From an uncultured Prevotellaceae bacterium (lineage in GTDB: Bacteria; Bacteroidota; Bacteroidia; Bacteroidales; Bacteroidaceae): DNA of 63,567 bases. This document shows, piece by piece, positions 9,170-17,608 of this stretch (the stretch's first letter is position 1; every line of letters starts with the position of its first letter). The translations under genes and the position numbers were made by a program. The notes beneath the pieces are model-generated. The model ran no database searches. It saw nothing but the letters and a program-made list of their open reading frames with translations, and was not told the origin of the DNA. The DNA is taken from NCBI GenBank assembly GCA_902800495.1, contig CADCET010000013.1, positions 1-63,567 of the forward strand, read 5' to 3'.

Positions 9170-9274
9170 CCCCCTCCCGAAGGGAGAGGAAATTAAAATA
9201 GTATAGCCAATGGATAAAATTGTCAATAAATGTAACCAGCCCTCCTCCCTTAGGGAGGAGTTGGAGGTGGGCCG
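9155..9274. repeat. Pair of inverted GC-rich palindromic (REP-like) repeats
   Basis: Two related arms, at about 9155-9190 (AAGCCCACCCCCTGACC onward) and 9237-9273 (ending GGAGTTGGAGGTGGGC), are imperfect reverse complements of each other. Each contains its own small hairpin (CCCTCCCGAAGGGAG and CTCCCTTAGGGAG). A third relative lies at 13976-14035. The left arm supplies the stop of DUF4494 and the right arm encodes residues 10 to 21 of YggS. Confidence 0.8.
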
Positions 9275-9929
9275 TAATCTGCATCGGGTGCTTGACACGC
9301 TCCCTGAGGGTGTCCGTCTCGTTGCCATCAGCAAGTACCACCCCAATGAGTATATCGAGGCAGCCTATGCCGAGGGGCAGCGCGTCTTCGGCGAGAGCCA
9401 CGAGCAGGAACTCAAACTGAAACACGAGACGCTGCCAAAGGATATCGTCTGGCATTTCATCGGCCACCTGCAGACCAACAAGGTGAAGTATATTGCGCCC
9501 TATATCAATATGGTGGAGGCAGTCGACTCGCTGAAACTTCTGAAAGAGATTGACAAACAGGCGGCTCGTTGCAACCGTGTTATCGATGTCCTTTTGGAGC
9601 TGCACATCGCCGAAGAAGCTACCAAATACGGTCTGACGCTCGATGCTTGCCGACAGCTGTTGGCCGACGGTGAATGGCGACAGCTACAGCATGTCCGTAT
9701 CTGCGGACTGATGATGATGGCGTCGTTTACCGACGACCGCGAACAGATTCGTAGCGAGTTTATGACGGCTGCCAATTTTTTTGACGAAGTGAAACAGCAG
9801 TATTTCGCTGATGCTCCCTGGTTTTGTGAACGCTCCTGGGGCATGAGCGACGACTACCTGATAGCCGTTGAGTGTCGGTCTACAATGGTGCGTATTGGCA
9901 CCAGCATCTTCGGGCCTCGCGTCTATTAA
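9210..9929 (+). CDS. yggS: YggS-family PLP-binding protein
   Basis: The 239-residue single-domain PLP protein keeps the PLP lysine in VAISKYHPNE, the WHFIGHLQTNKVKY segment and the C-terminal STMVRIGTSIFGPR. Members maintain vitamin B6 and amino acid homeostasis. The canonical protein would begin shortly before NLHRVLDTLPEGVRL. Here about 20 extra N-terminal residues precede it, and part of them (QPSSLREELEVG) is a translation of the right arm of a palindromic repeat. The ATG at 9210 is the only good upstream start, although a later non-ATG start cannot be excluded. Confidence 0.93.
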   Translation: MDKIVNKCNQPSSLREELEVGRNLHRVLDTLPEGVRLVAISKYHPNEYIEAAYAEGQRVFGESHEQELKLKHETLPKDIVWHFIGHLQTNKVKYIAPYINMVEAVDSLKLLKEIDKQAARCNRVIDVLLELHIAEEATKYGLTLDACRQLLADGEWRQLQHVRICGLMMMASFTDDREQIRSEFMTAANFFDEVKQQYFADAPWFCERSWGMSDDYLIAVECRSTMVRIGTSIFGPRVY

Positions 9930-9965
9930 GCCCCAATAAAAACAATTCGGTATTTTTATAAAAAA

Positions 9966-10013
9966 CTATTATTGTCGTTATTATTTGTGCCAAGTTGTTC
10001 TTTTGCTGTTACT
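9966..10013 (+). repeat. Diverged half copy of the 145-bp element at 34.4-34.7 kb
   Basis: The stretch around 9966-10013 (TTGTCGTTATTATTTGTGCC followed by AAGTTGTTCTTTTGCTGTTA) aligns with the right half of the tandem element at 34371-34670 (TTGTCGTTATCATCATTTGT, then ACCAAGTTATTCTTTTATTG), with a 3-base gap and a few substitutions. It sits directly upstream of the upxY promoter. Confidence 0.65.
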
Positions 10014-10031
10014 TATTGCCAGAAATATTTT

Positions 10032-10217
10032 TTTGTTTGTGTTTTTTTTTGTACTTTTGCAACCTAAGTAAGCCCCCTTCAACGGGGAATGCTGTAGGTT
10101 GTCTTTCAATGTCGCTGATAATCAGTACAATAAGACAATTGCGAGGGTGGTTGCCACCCATTGTCTCCGCAAACACGTTTTGCGGTGACCCCAAGAGTTT
10201 GTCCTTGCCCTGCCGCT
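10032..10217 (+). promoter_or_regulatory. Promoter and three-hairpin leader of the polysaccharide locus
   Basis: TACTTTTG at 10052-10059 is a clear -7 element with TTTG motifs about 20 bases upstream. The leader of about 150 nt has three successive stem-loops. Hairpin 1 pairs AACCTA (10061-10066) with TAGGTT (10095-10100) around a CCCC/GGGG core. Hairpin 2 pairs AGACAAT (10133-10139) with ATTGTCT (10160-10166), with an inner GGGTGG/CCACCC stem. Hairpin 3 pairs CCGCAAA (10167-10173) with TTTGCGG (10179-10185). UpxY proteins are known to antiterminate within such leaders in Bacteroides; the link here is inference from position. Confidence 0.7.
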
Positions 10218-10802
10218 ATGCTCGATCGTGAACAGCCATATTGGTATCCGCTGCGTGTCTCTCACGCCAGTCCCTCCCGCCTGATGAAGCTTCATGAGAT
10301 GCTTCGTCAGGAAGAGCTGATAGCGCAGACCTATATCCCGATGGAGTACCGCACCAAGGACTTCCAGACCCAGCTTGTTCCGGCTATCAACAACATCATT
10401 TTTGTCCGTGCCACTTATAACAATCTCAATCAGGTGCGACACGACAGTTACCACTATGAACCGCTGCGTTATATGATGCAGCCAGTGACTATGGACAGTC
10501 GGCAGCAAAGTGAGATTATCCACGTGCCCGACAAGATGATGGAGCAGTTTATCCGCGTCAGCGACAGTCGGACAGAAAATGTAATCTTCCTCGACAATCC
10601 CGATTTCGCCTTCAAGCCGGGCATCAAGGCCTGCATCCTTGAAGGACCGTATGCCGGTATCGTTGGCGAGGTCAAACGCATTCAAAAGAACCTTTGTCTC
10701 GTCGTCGCCATCCAGGGCGTTGCCGCAGCTGCCATTCTCCATGTGCCGCGCCGCCAGCTCCGTTACTTGTCCGACGAAGAATATCACCAGTTATCACTAT
10801 GA
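10218..10802 (+). CDS. UpxY-family NusG-like transcription antiterminator
   Basis: The 194-residue protein has a NusG N-terminal-like domain (WYPLRVSHASPSRLMKLHEML at the start) and a C-terminal KOW-like region (GPYAGIVGEVKRIQKNLCLVV). This is the plan of the UpxY/RfaH-type antiterminators that head Bacteroidales capsule operons. I chose ATG 10218 (MLDREQPYWYP), because the frame upstream of it runs into the structured leader. Its stop overlaps the manA start by 4 bp (ATGA), so it is translationally coupled to the locus. No UpxZ partner gene is present. Confidence 0.88.
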   Translation: MLDREQPYWYPLRVSHASPSRLMKLHEMLRQEELIAQTYIPMEYRTKDFQTQLVPAINNIIFVRATYNNLNQVRHDSYHYEPLRYMMQPVTMDSRQQSEIIHVPDKMMEQFIRVSDSRTENVIFLDNPDFAFKPGIKACILEGPYAGIVGEVKRIQKNLCLVVAIQGVAAAAILHVPRRQLRYLSDEEYHQLSL

Positions 10803-11842
10803 TTCTCTATCCATTACTTTTCGAGCCGAATCTTCATCCCGTCGTCTGGGGTGGTCATCGGCTCTGTACGTTCAAAGGTCTGCCTCCCGTCGATATGCCT
10901 ATCGGCGAGAGCTGGGAGGTCAGCGCCGTTCCCTCCAGCACCAGCGTCATCTCCAACGGCCCCTTAGCCGGTCGCGACCTGGTGTCTGTCATCGCTGAGG
11001 CTCCTGCCGACATTCTCGGCGTAGCTGTCAACAGTAAGTACCACGGGCAGCTGCCGCTGCTCGTCAAGTTCATCGACGCTCATCGCGACCTCAGCATCCA
11101 GGTTCATCCTGACGATGCTATGGCCCAGCGCGTCCATGGCAAGATGGGCAAGAGCGAGATGTGGTACATCATTGATGCCAAGCCGGGAAGCTATCTCTAT
11201 GCGGGTTTCAGTCACGAGATAACGCCTGAAGAGTATCGTGAGCATATCCGCAACAACACCATCACCAGCGTTCTGGCCCGTCATGAGGTCTCTGCCGGCG
11301 ATGTCTTTTACCTGCCTGCAGGTCGTGTCCATGCTATTGGTGCCGGCATCCTGCTGGCCGAGGTGCAGCAGTCGTCAGATGTCACGTATCGCATTTACGA
11401 CTACAACCGTCCGGGCATGGATGGCCGTCCGCGAGAACTGCATACAGAGCTGGCTGCCGAGGCGCTCGACTATCATGTAGAGGATGATTACCGTACCTCG
11501 TATAGTGATCGTCTGAATACGGCCAACCTCGTCATCGACTCGCCTTATTTCACAACGCGTGTCACCGAGCTTACCGGCACCTTCCACCGCAACCTGCTCA
11601 AGTACGACAGCTTTGTCATCTGTATGTGCTTGCAGGGCGACTGTCAGATCTATGTCCGTTCTACCGGCCACGTGGTCACACTGCCGCATGGTCATAGCTG
11701 CCTCATTCCGGCTGCCGTGGCCGACTACGACCTTCAGCCCGTAGGCATCAAGACCAAGGTGCTCGAAGCATTTATTAACAACTTGGACCGCAGCTTGACG
11801 GGTCAGCTCACCCGCTTCCTGCATATCTCCCTAACCCCTTAA
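10799..11842 (+). CDS. manA: Type I mannose-6-phosphate isomerase
   Basis: The 347-residue enzyme interconverts mannose-6-phosphate and fructose-6-phosphate using zinc. The zinc-binding QVHPDD motif, KSEMWYI and LPAGRVHAIGAGILLAEVQ are all visible, and the length fits the short Bacteroidetes/Firmicutes form. The start at 10799 overlaps the upxY stop by ATGA; the longer open frame to the left is only the upxY shadow. In this locus it would feed GDP-mannose or related nucleotide sugars to polymer synthesis. Confidence 0.93.
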   Translation: MILYPLLFEPNLHPVVWGGHRLCTFKGLPPVDMPIGESWEVSAVPSSTSVISNGPLAGRDLVSVIAEAPADILGVAVNSKYHGQLPLLVKFIDAHRDLSIQVHPDDAMAQRVHGKMGKSEMWYIIDAKPGSYLYAGFSHEITPEEYREHIRNNTITSVLARHEVSAGDVFYLPAGRVHAIGAGILLAEVQQSSDVTYRIYDYNRPGMDGRPRELHTELAAEALDYHVEDDYRTSYSDRLNTANLVIDSPYFTTRVTELTGTFHRNLLKYDSFVICMCLQGDCQIYVRSTGHVVTLPHGHSCLIPAAVADYDLQPVGIKTKVLEAFINNLDRSLTGQLTRFLHISLTP

Positions 11843-11881
11843 CTCCTTACTCCACAACTCCTTACTCTTTTAACTCCTTAA
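11841..11881 (+). repeat. Three AACTCCTTA short repeats
   Basis: AACTCCTTA occurs at 11841, 11856 and 11872, filling the 42-bp gap between manA and ugd. It resembles the other short spacer repeats of this window and may have expanded by slippage. The manA stop codon TAA overlaps the first copy. Confidence 0.6.
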
Positions 11882-11884
11882 AAA

Positions 11885-13198
11885 ATGAACATCGCAATAG
11901 TAGGAACCGGCTATGTTGGCCTTGTCAGCGGCACCTGTTTCGCCGAGATGGGTGCCCGTGTCACCTGTGTTGACGTCGATGCCGAGAAAATTCAGAAACT
12001 CAAGGAGGGCATCATGCCCATCTATGAACCCGGCTTGGAAGAACTTGTCAGACGTAACGTCGAATACGGCCGTCTGCAGTTCACCACCGACCTTACCGAG
12101 GTATTGGACGATGTCGAGGTGGTCTTCAGTGCCGTCGGCACACCGCCCGACGAAGACGGCTCTGCCGATCTGAAGTACGTCCTGGCCGTCGCCCGTCAGT
12201 TTGGTCAGCATATCAATAAGTATACCATCCTCGTCACCAAGTCTACCGTTCCTGTCGGCACGGCTAAGAAGGTCAAGGCCGCCATTCAGGAAGAACTCGA
12301 CAAACGTGGTGTCGACGTCCCCTTCGATGTCGCCAGCAACCCGGAATTTCTGAAAGAAGGTGCTGCCATCAAGGACTTTATGTCACCCGACCGTGTCGTC
12401 GTAGGTACTGAGTCTGAGAAGGCCCGCGAGGTAATGACCCGCCTCTATAAACCCTTCCTCATCAACAACTTCCGCGTCATCTTCATGGACATCCCCTCTG
12501 CCGAGATGACCAAGTATGCGGCCAATGCCATGCTTGCTACCCGCATCTCATTTATGAACGACATTGCCAACCTCTGCGAAAGGGTAGGGGCCAATGTCGA
12601 CAGTGTCCGTAAGGGTATTGGCACCGATGCCCGTATCGGCACGAAGTTCCTCTATGCCGGCTGTGGCTATGGCGGTTCGTGCTTCCCCAAGGACGTCAAG
12701 GCCCTGCTCCATACCGGTCTCGACAACGGCTACCACATGGAGGTCATCGAAGCTGTCGAGCGTGTCAACGAGCGTCAGAAGACCATCGTCTACGATAAGA
12801 TAGTGCGTGCCGTCGGCAGTCTGCAGGGAAAGACCGTCGCCATCCTCGGCCTCGCCTTCAAGCCTGAGACCGACGATATGCGCGAAGCACCGGCCCTCAT
12901 CGTCATTGATAAGCTGTTGCAGGCTGGAGCCGCTGTCCGCGTCTTCGACCCTATTGCCATGGACGAGTGTCGCCGCCGTATCGGGGATGCCGTCACCTAC
13001 TGTGCGAATATCTATGACTGTGCCAACGATGCCGACGTGCTCGCCCTGATGACCGAGTGGCGCCAGTTCCGCCTCCCCACCTGGGACGTCATCCGTAAGG
13101 TGATGCGCGGCAATGTCATCGTCGATGGCCGTAACATCTACGACCGCCAGGAACTTGAGGCTCTTGGCTTTGTTTATACCAGAATAGGAGAACCATAA
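11885..13198 (+). CDS. ugd: UDP-glucose 6-dehydrogenase family protein
   Basis: The 437-residue enzyme has an N-terminal Rossmann motif (GTGYVGLVSG), the NPEFLKEGAAI segment and the active-site cysteine motif GYGGSCFPKD, followed by a C-terminal UDP-binding domain. It oxidises UDP-glucose to UDP-glucuronate with two NAD+; GDP-mannose dehydrogenase is a less likely alternative. UDP-glucuronate would be a precursor for an acidic capsule sugar. Its stop overlaps the rfbC start. Confidence 0.93.
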   Translation: MNIAIVGTGYVGLVSGTCFAEMGARVTCVDVDAEKIQKLKEGIMPIYEPGLEELVRRNVEYGRLQFTTDLTEVLDDVEVVFSAVGTPPDEDGSADLKYVLAVARQFGQHINKYTILVTKSTVPVGTAKKVKAAIQEELDKRGVDVPFDVASNPEFLKEGAAIKDFMSPDRVVVGTESEKAREVMTRLYKPFLINNFRVIFMDIPSAEMTKYAANAMLATRISFMNDIANLCERVGANVDSVRKGIGTDARIGTKFLYAGCGYGGSCFPKDVKALLHTGLDNGYHMEVIEAVERVNERQKTIVYDKIVRAVGSLQGKTVAILGLAFKPETDDMREAPALIVIDKLLQAGAAVRVFDPIAMDECRRRIGDAVTYCANIYDCANDADVLALMTEWRQFRLPTWDVIRKVMRGNVIVDGRNIYDRQELEALGFVYTRIGEP

Positions 13199-13752
13199 TG
13201 AACATCATCCAGACAGAAATCCCAGGCGTGGTCATCATCGAACCACGAATCTTCGAAGATGCCCGTGGCTACTTCTTCGAATCCTTCTCTCAGCGCGAGT
13301 TCGACGAGAAGGTATGTCCCGTCACCTTTGTTCAGGACAATGAGAGCAAGTCCTCATACGGCGTTATGCGGGGTCTCCACTTCCAGCGTCCCCCCTTCAC
13401 CCAGACCAAGCTCGTCCGCTGTGTCCGCGGTGCCGTCCTCGATGTCGCTGTCGACATCCGTCGCGGCAGTCCCACCTACGGACAGCATGTCGCCGTCGAG
13501 CTGACCGAGGACAACCACCGCCAGTTTTTCATCCCTAAAGGCTTCGCCCACGGCTTTGCCGTGCTCAGCGACACCGCCGTCTTCCAGTACAAGTGCGACG
13601 AGTTCTACCATCCCGAGGCCGACGGTGGCATCAGCATCCTCGACGACAGCTTAGGCATCGACTGGCGTATCCCTGCCGACAAAGCCATCCTCAGCGATAA
13701 GGATACCAAGCATCCCCTCCTCCAGGACTTCGACACCCCGTTCACGTTCTAA
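13198..13752 (+). CDS. rfbC: dTDP-4-dehydrorhamnose 3,5-epimerase
   Basis: The 184-residue cupin protein is full length for RmlC, with the catalytic histidine region VMRGLHFQ, PKGFAHGFAVLSD and the VFQYKCDEFYHPEAD segment. It epimerises dTDP-4-keto-6-deoxyglucose at C3 and C5 on the way to dTDP-L-rhamnose. The rfbA, rfbB and rfbD genes are absent from this locus, so the other steps must be encoded elsewhere. It overlaps the ugd stop by one base (TAATG). Confidence 0.93.
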   Translation: MNIIQTEIPGVVIIEPRIFEDARGYFFESFSQREFDEKVCPVTFVQDNESKSSYGVMRGLHFQRPPFTQTKLVRCVRGAVLDVAVDIRRGSPTYGQHVAVELTEDNHRQFFIPKGFAHGFAVLSDTAVFQYKCDEFYHPEADGGISILDDSLGIDWRIPADKAILSDKDTKHPLLQDFDTPFTF

Positions 13753-13758
13753 TGTCAG

Positions 13759-13821
13759 TTTCTCGCACCGTGAAAATATATTCTCGCGCTGTGAAAAATA
13801 TTTTTCGCGCCGTGAAAATTT
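13759..13821 (+). repeat. Three tandem copies of a 20-22 bp GTGAAAA unit
   Basis: TCTCGCACCGTGAAAAT, TCTCGCGCTGTGAAAAA and TTTCGCGCCGTGAAAAT follow each other directly after the rfbC stop with a period of 20 to 22 bp. Each unit has a GC-rich half and an AT-rich half. There is no array of spacers, so it is not a CRISPR. Confidence 0.75.
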
Positions 13822-13829
13822 CTTTTTCT

Positions 13830-13845
13830 ACGCGCGTACGCGCGT
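13830..13845. repeat. Alternating CpG palindrome with Z-DNA potential
   Basis: ACGCGCGTACGCGCGT is a perfect 16-bp palindrome made entirely of alternating purine and pyrimidine. It lies between the tandem repeats and a long run of A and T. The sequence is visible directly; Z-DNA or cruciform formation is inference. Confidence 0.7.
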
Positions 13846-13888
13846 TTAATTAAAAATTAATAATTAATTAAATTAATAAATTAAATTA

Positions 13889-13907
13889 GCCCCTTTTATA
13901 AAGGGGC
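13889..13907 (+). terminator. Hairpin, possible partial terminator after rfbC
   Basis: GCCCCTTT pairs with AAAGGGGC around a 3-base loop. No clear T-run follows, so termination would be weak. This position, between the GC-rich precursor genes and the AT-rich polymer genes, is one where UpxY-dependent read-through would matter. Confidence 0.5.
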
Positions 13908-13975
13908 AATTAATTGAATGATAAAATTATCTATAAGCAAACCGGGCCAGCGCCCCGTCTCTTGACGCCCCTTGT

Positions 13976-14035
13976 ACCCCTCCCACCTCTCCTCCCCCCT
14001 ATATAAGGGGGAGGGAGGAGGTGGAGGGGGAAGGG
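13976..14035. repeat. GC-rich palindromic (REP-like) repeat
   Basis: CCCCTCCCACCTCTCC on the left mirrors GGAGGTGGAGGGGG on the right across a TATATA centre, giving a long imperfect palindrome. It is related to the two arms around yggS at 9155-9273. The remaining spacer (13908-13975 and 14036-14125) shows no gene. Confidence 0.75.
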
Positions 14036-14125
14036 GCTCGTAGTCAGAGGGTGGCCGTCCGTTAATTTGAAATAGTATCAGTCCTTAGTCACATCTATAT
14101 CGTCAGATTGATTGTATATACAATT

Positions 14126-15367
14126 ATGCAGGCAGACATCATTTTTCTTTTTATTCTGATTGTTGAAGTGTTCTTTCTGTGTTTAGTTGAGCACAGACTA
14201 TGGAATACTTGGCTGACGCCTGCAATTAGCCTGTCGGTGCCGTTTACAGCTGTCACTATTGTTGCTGCTGTGGTATCTACTGTTAGTGATGATATTCCCG
14301 ATATATATTATCCGGCATTAATTGTTTGGATAGTGGGAATTCCCTTCTTTATGATACCAAGTGTGCTTCTGGCTCCAGCAAATAAGAAAATGCCATTTTA
14401 TGCTGACATTTCCAATAAAAATGATGATTATTATAAGTTGTTCCGTAATATTGCTTTCGTCATCGTTGCCATTAATATGATGAGATTGCGCTCAGCGATG
14501 TTGGTTTCTGCTTTTACATTTGGCAGTGACGAATTGTCTGAAGAGTACGAGGCTACAGGTGTGCTTGCGCATTTGAATCAGTTACTTTATGCTATTTTCC
14601 CTTATATGATGTATAAGGCTGATAAGTTCCATAAATCTGCTTACCTCATTATCGTCTTAACGATGGTAAGTATGTTTGCCGTAGCTGTTAAGAGCTGGAT
14701 TATCATTCCTTTGTTTGCAGGCATGTTTCTTAGGATACATATGGGGAAGACAAAGTTGGGTATAAAAGTGATTCTTGTCCCTATAATATGTGGAGCACTT
14801 GTTTTTTTTGTTAGTTATTACTTTATTATGGTTGTAAGCGGACAGTCGGAATTGTCTTCGGAATGGTTTGAGTATCTCTATTATCATTTTGTGGATTATT
14901 TAATTGGGGGAGTGTTGGCTTTCACCCAGGATTTTCAACAGGGGATATTGGAGCCTGTGATGACAGAATCTCTTTTTGGACCATTGGTTAATATATATAA
15001 GGCATTAACTGGTGGTGAGTTTGTAAATGTTATTAACCCGATTTACTACCCTTTAGGGGAACTAGGCGAAAATAATGTACGGACATTTATGGGTACAATA
15101 CTATGTTACTCGCATGATATTGGCTTTTCGATAGTATTTGTTAGTTTGATGAGTACCATGCTCTATATGTATTTTTTGATGTCGAAACATACATATTCTA
15201 TTTTTATAATCATAGCTTCGTGCTATAATATAGCCTTTTTGGCATTTGGATTTTTTGACTTCTATTGGTTGACATTAAGTAGCTACGAAATACCAATTAT
15301 TTGTCTGGTCATCAGTTGTTGCTTGTTTAGCAAACACAGCCCGTTGCTTGCTCATGAGAAAGTTTGA
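14126..15367 (+). CDS. Polysaccharide polymerase-like membrane protein (Wzy-type)
   Basis: The 413-residue hydrophobic protein has about ten predicted transmembrane helices, with one larger polar segment around residues 80 to 120 and another around 270 to 310. This pattern and the position before a flippase fit an oligosaccharide repeat-unit polymerase. Wzy proteins have little conserved sequence, so the call rests on topology and neighbours. The ATG at 14126 (MQADIIFLF) is chosen over an upstream TTG. Base composition turns AT-rich here. Its end overlaps the next gene by 14 bp. Confidence 0.7.
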   Translation: MQADIIFLFILIVEVFFLCLVEHRLWNTWLTPAISLSVPFTAVTIVAAVVSTVSDDIPDIYYPALIVWIVGIPFFMIPSVLLAPANKKMPFYADISNKNDDYYKLFRNIAFVIVAINMMRLRSAMLVSAFTFGSDELSEEYEATGVLAHLNQLLYAIFPYMMYKADKFHKSAYLIIVLTMVSMFAVAVKSWIIIPLFAGMFLRIHMGKTKLGIKVILVPIICGALVFFVSYYFIMVVSGQSELSSEWFEYLYYHFVDYLIGGVLAFTQDFQQGILEPVMTESLFGPLVNIYKALTGGEFVNVINPIYYPLGELGENNVRTFMGTILCYSHDIGFSIVFVSLMSTMLYMYFLMSKHTYSIFIIIASCYNIAFLAFGFFDFYWLTLSSYEIPIICLVISCCLFSKHSPLLAHEKV

Positions 15368-16613
15368 ATCTTATCATAGAATATTGGAAAGCATCATGTC
15401 GCTGTCGCTGTTAAATTTGCTCAACATGTTGCTACCGTTGATAACCCTACCTTACCTGATTAGAGTTGTGGGGATAGCTAACTACGGTAAATATTCCATT
15501 GTCTATGTTATGATCCAGTATGTCATACTGATTGCTTCATACGGTTTTAATTTCTCAGCAACCCGGCTGATAGCCATGAATCGAGAAGACCGAAATGAAG
15601 TAGAGAATATTTTCAATTCCGTACTTCTTTGTAAAATACTGCTTACCATATTTCCATCTTTATTTTTTCTGGCCTTCTCGTGGTTTGTTTATGACGTGGA
15701 CTACGTCATGATGCTTGCCTTGGGGTTAGGTATGGTTATTGGAGATATATTAAATCCCATCTGGCTTTATCAAGGAATGGAAAAGATGCGATACATGACG
15801 ATTGTGAATTTTATCAGCAAATTATTGTTTACTGTTTTGATATTTATTCTAATACGCAAGGAAAGTGACTATATTTTTATCACGTTATATAACTCTGCAG
15901 GCTATTTGTTGGCTGGAGCGATGAGTCTCTATATTGCGTGTCACGAATTCCATCTTTCTTTGAAATTTCCTAATAAGGAAAGTGTTATTTTTCAGTTCAA
16001 GGATGGTCTGTTCATATTCTTGTCTACCGTGTTTATGAATTTGTATCGGAACTCTAATACATTCATCCTCGGGCTGTTCGTTAATGAGAGTTTTGTTGGG
16101 ATGTATGCCGGTGCTGAAAAAATAGTAAAAGCAGTGCAAAGTCTGGCAGACCCCATTTCGAATGCGTTTTTCCCTCACCTTGCGGAATCGTTTAAACACC
16201 ATACCATACAAGCAAACATCTTGCAGTTATTCAAATTGACAAAATATCTGTTTCTTATTTTGCTTTTCTTGGGAGGTTTGTGCTTCTTTTTTGCTCCGTT
16301 GCTTAATAGAATGTTGTTGGATGCCAATGAGGAAGGAAGCATACTTCTCATTAAGTTGATGTCACCTGTTATAATTGTTGGCGGACTTAACTATGTGTTG
16401 GGAATTGTCGGATTGATTAATTTGGGTGAGAAAAAGAGATTTCTTCAGACGGTATTTGTCAGTGGGGTTTTATCTCTGACATTCCTTTTATCTACTGTTA
16501 GATACTGGGGAGCTTCAAGCGCGGCATTGTCAATGGTATTGGCAGAGATAACCATTTTCGTCTGTTGTCTATATTATCTGAAAAAACTATATGGTAGCAG
16601 TCATCCTTGTTAA
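15354..16613 (+). CDS. Oligosaccharide flippase (Wzx-type, MATE/MVF fold)
   Basis: About twelve transmembrane helices and the N-terminal LLPLITLPYLIRVVGIANYGKYS segment are typical of PST-family flippases that move undecaprenyl-linked repeat units to the periplasm. The LNPIWLYQGMEKMRYM motif in the fourth helix region is also typical. The ATG at 15354 is preferred to the TTG six bases earlier. The gene overlaps both neighbours, which indicates tight coupling. Undecaprenyl-diphosphate sugar is the family substrate; the specific repeat unit is unknown. Confidence 0.88.
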   Translation: MRKFESYHRILESIMSLSLLNLLNMLLPLITLPYLIRVVGIANYGKYSIVYVMIQYVILIASYGFNFSATRLIAMNREDRNEVENIFNSVLLCKILLTIFPSLFFLAFSWFVYDVDYVMMLALGLGMVIGDILNPIWLYQGMEKMRYMTIVNFISKLLFTVLIFILIRKESDYIFITLYNSAGYLLAGAMSLYIACHEFHLSLKFPNKESVIFQFKDGLFIFLSTVFMNLYRNSNTFILGLFVNESFVGMYAGAEKIVKAVQSLADPISNAFFPHLAESFKHHTIQANILQLFKLTKYLFLILLFLGGLCFFFAPLLNRMLLDANEEGSILLIKLMSPVIIVGGLNYVLGIVGLINLGEKKRFLQTVFVSGVLSLTFLLSTVRYWGASSAALSMVLAEITIFVCCLYYLKKLYGSSHPC

Positions 16614-17598
16614 TTGGAATGGATATGAAGATACAATAGCCTGTATTTCATCTTTACAGAAGTGTGTCGATAAGGACTTTTTTGTCGTGGTTTGCGACAA
16701 TGGTTCGACGAATGATTCAGTATCGCAGATTACTTCATATTGTCAGAAACATAATCTCCAGTTCGATACATTTGAAAAGACAAATAACTGTAGGCCAGAT
16801 GTCACTCTGACGAATGGGCATGTTCTATTATATCAATTAGGCGATAATTACGGATTCAGCAAAGGAAATAATATTGGAATACAGTTTGCCTCTTTCTTTC
16901 ATCCTGAATATTACTTGCTATTAAATAATGATACGGAAGTTGAACCAGATTTTCTTTGCCGGTTGGTAGAGTTCCAACGGACACATACGGAATATAAGGT
17001 GCTGACTCCGCTTATTCATTACTATTATGACAAGCATTTGATATGGAACGGCGGAGGTAATATCTATTGGGGTTTCAGGAAATACCACTTTGCTGATCAA
17101 AACGAATCTGTTGTCCCGAAGCAGGAGAGCATTCCATGCACATTTATAACTGGTTGCGCATTGTTCTTTGTGCCTGAGTTGTTGGATGAAAAGCAAAGAC
17201 TATTGACGGAAAAGTTCTTCTTTGGTGAAGAGGACTTTGAATTCGGACTTCGAATGAAGAAGCTGAAGGTGAAGATGGCCTGTGTCTTGGATTCAGTCAT
17301 ATACCACAAGGTGGGCGGATCCAGAAAAAGCAATGCCAATAAGACAGGTTATACATACATCTATTATTTGAATAGAGTCATAGACTTGCGTAGCTATATA
17401 CCTCAATGGCAATATCCTTTATACAGGATGGTATTATATTTAAGTGTGATTAGGATATTAAAAAAAGTATATAAGATGAAATGGGGACGTATTGCCTCTT
17501 TTATATGTAAGTTAAACAATGACTCTAAGCACATGAAGGGAGTGTCTAAAGAATGCTTCTTAAATGTGGTCAGTTCTGAATCGAATAAAGTACAATAG
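16591..17598 (+). CDS. Family 2 glycosyltransferase (rhamnosyltransferase-like)
   Basis: The 335-residue GT-A enzyme opens with MVAVILVNWNGYEDTIACI and shows the nucleotide-sugar motif YYLLLNNDTEVEPDF and the acceptor-side FFGEEDFEFGLRMKK motif. This is the WbbL-like subgroup, often rhamnosyltransferases, but donor specificity is not readable. No signal peptide or strong membrane helix is present. It overlaps the flippase gene by 23 bp and is AT-rich like its neighbours. Confidence 0.88.
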   Translation: MVAVILVNWNGYEDTIACISSLQKCVDKDFFVVVCDNGSTNDSVSQITSYCQKHNLQFDTFEKTNNCRPDVTLTNGHVLLYQLGDNYGFSKGNNIGIQFASFFHPEYYLLLNNDTEVEPDFLCRLVEFQRTHTEYKVLTPLIHYYYDKHLIWNGGGNIYWGFRKYHFADQNESVVPKQESIPCTFITGCALFFVPELLDEKQRLLTEKFFFGEEDFEFGLRMKKLKVKMACVLDSVIYHKVGGSRKSNANKTGYTYIYYLNRVIDLRSYIPQWQYPLYRMVLYLSVIRILKKVYKMKWGRIASFICKLNNDSKHMKGVSKECFLNVVSSESNKVQ

Positions 17599-17608
17599 TA
17601 ATAATGCT

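Noticed and set aside
13759-13821. Possible CRISPR array
   Set aside because: Units of about 21 bp follow directly without spacers, and no cas genes are present.
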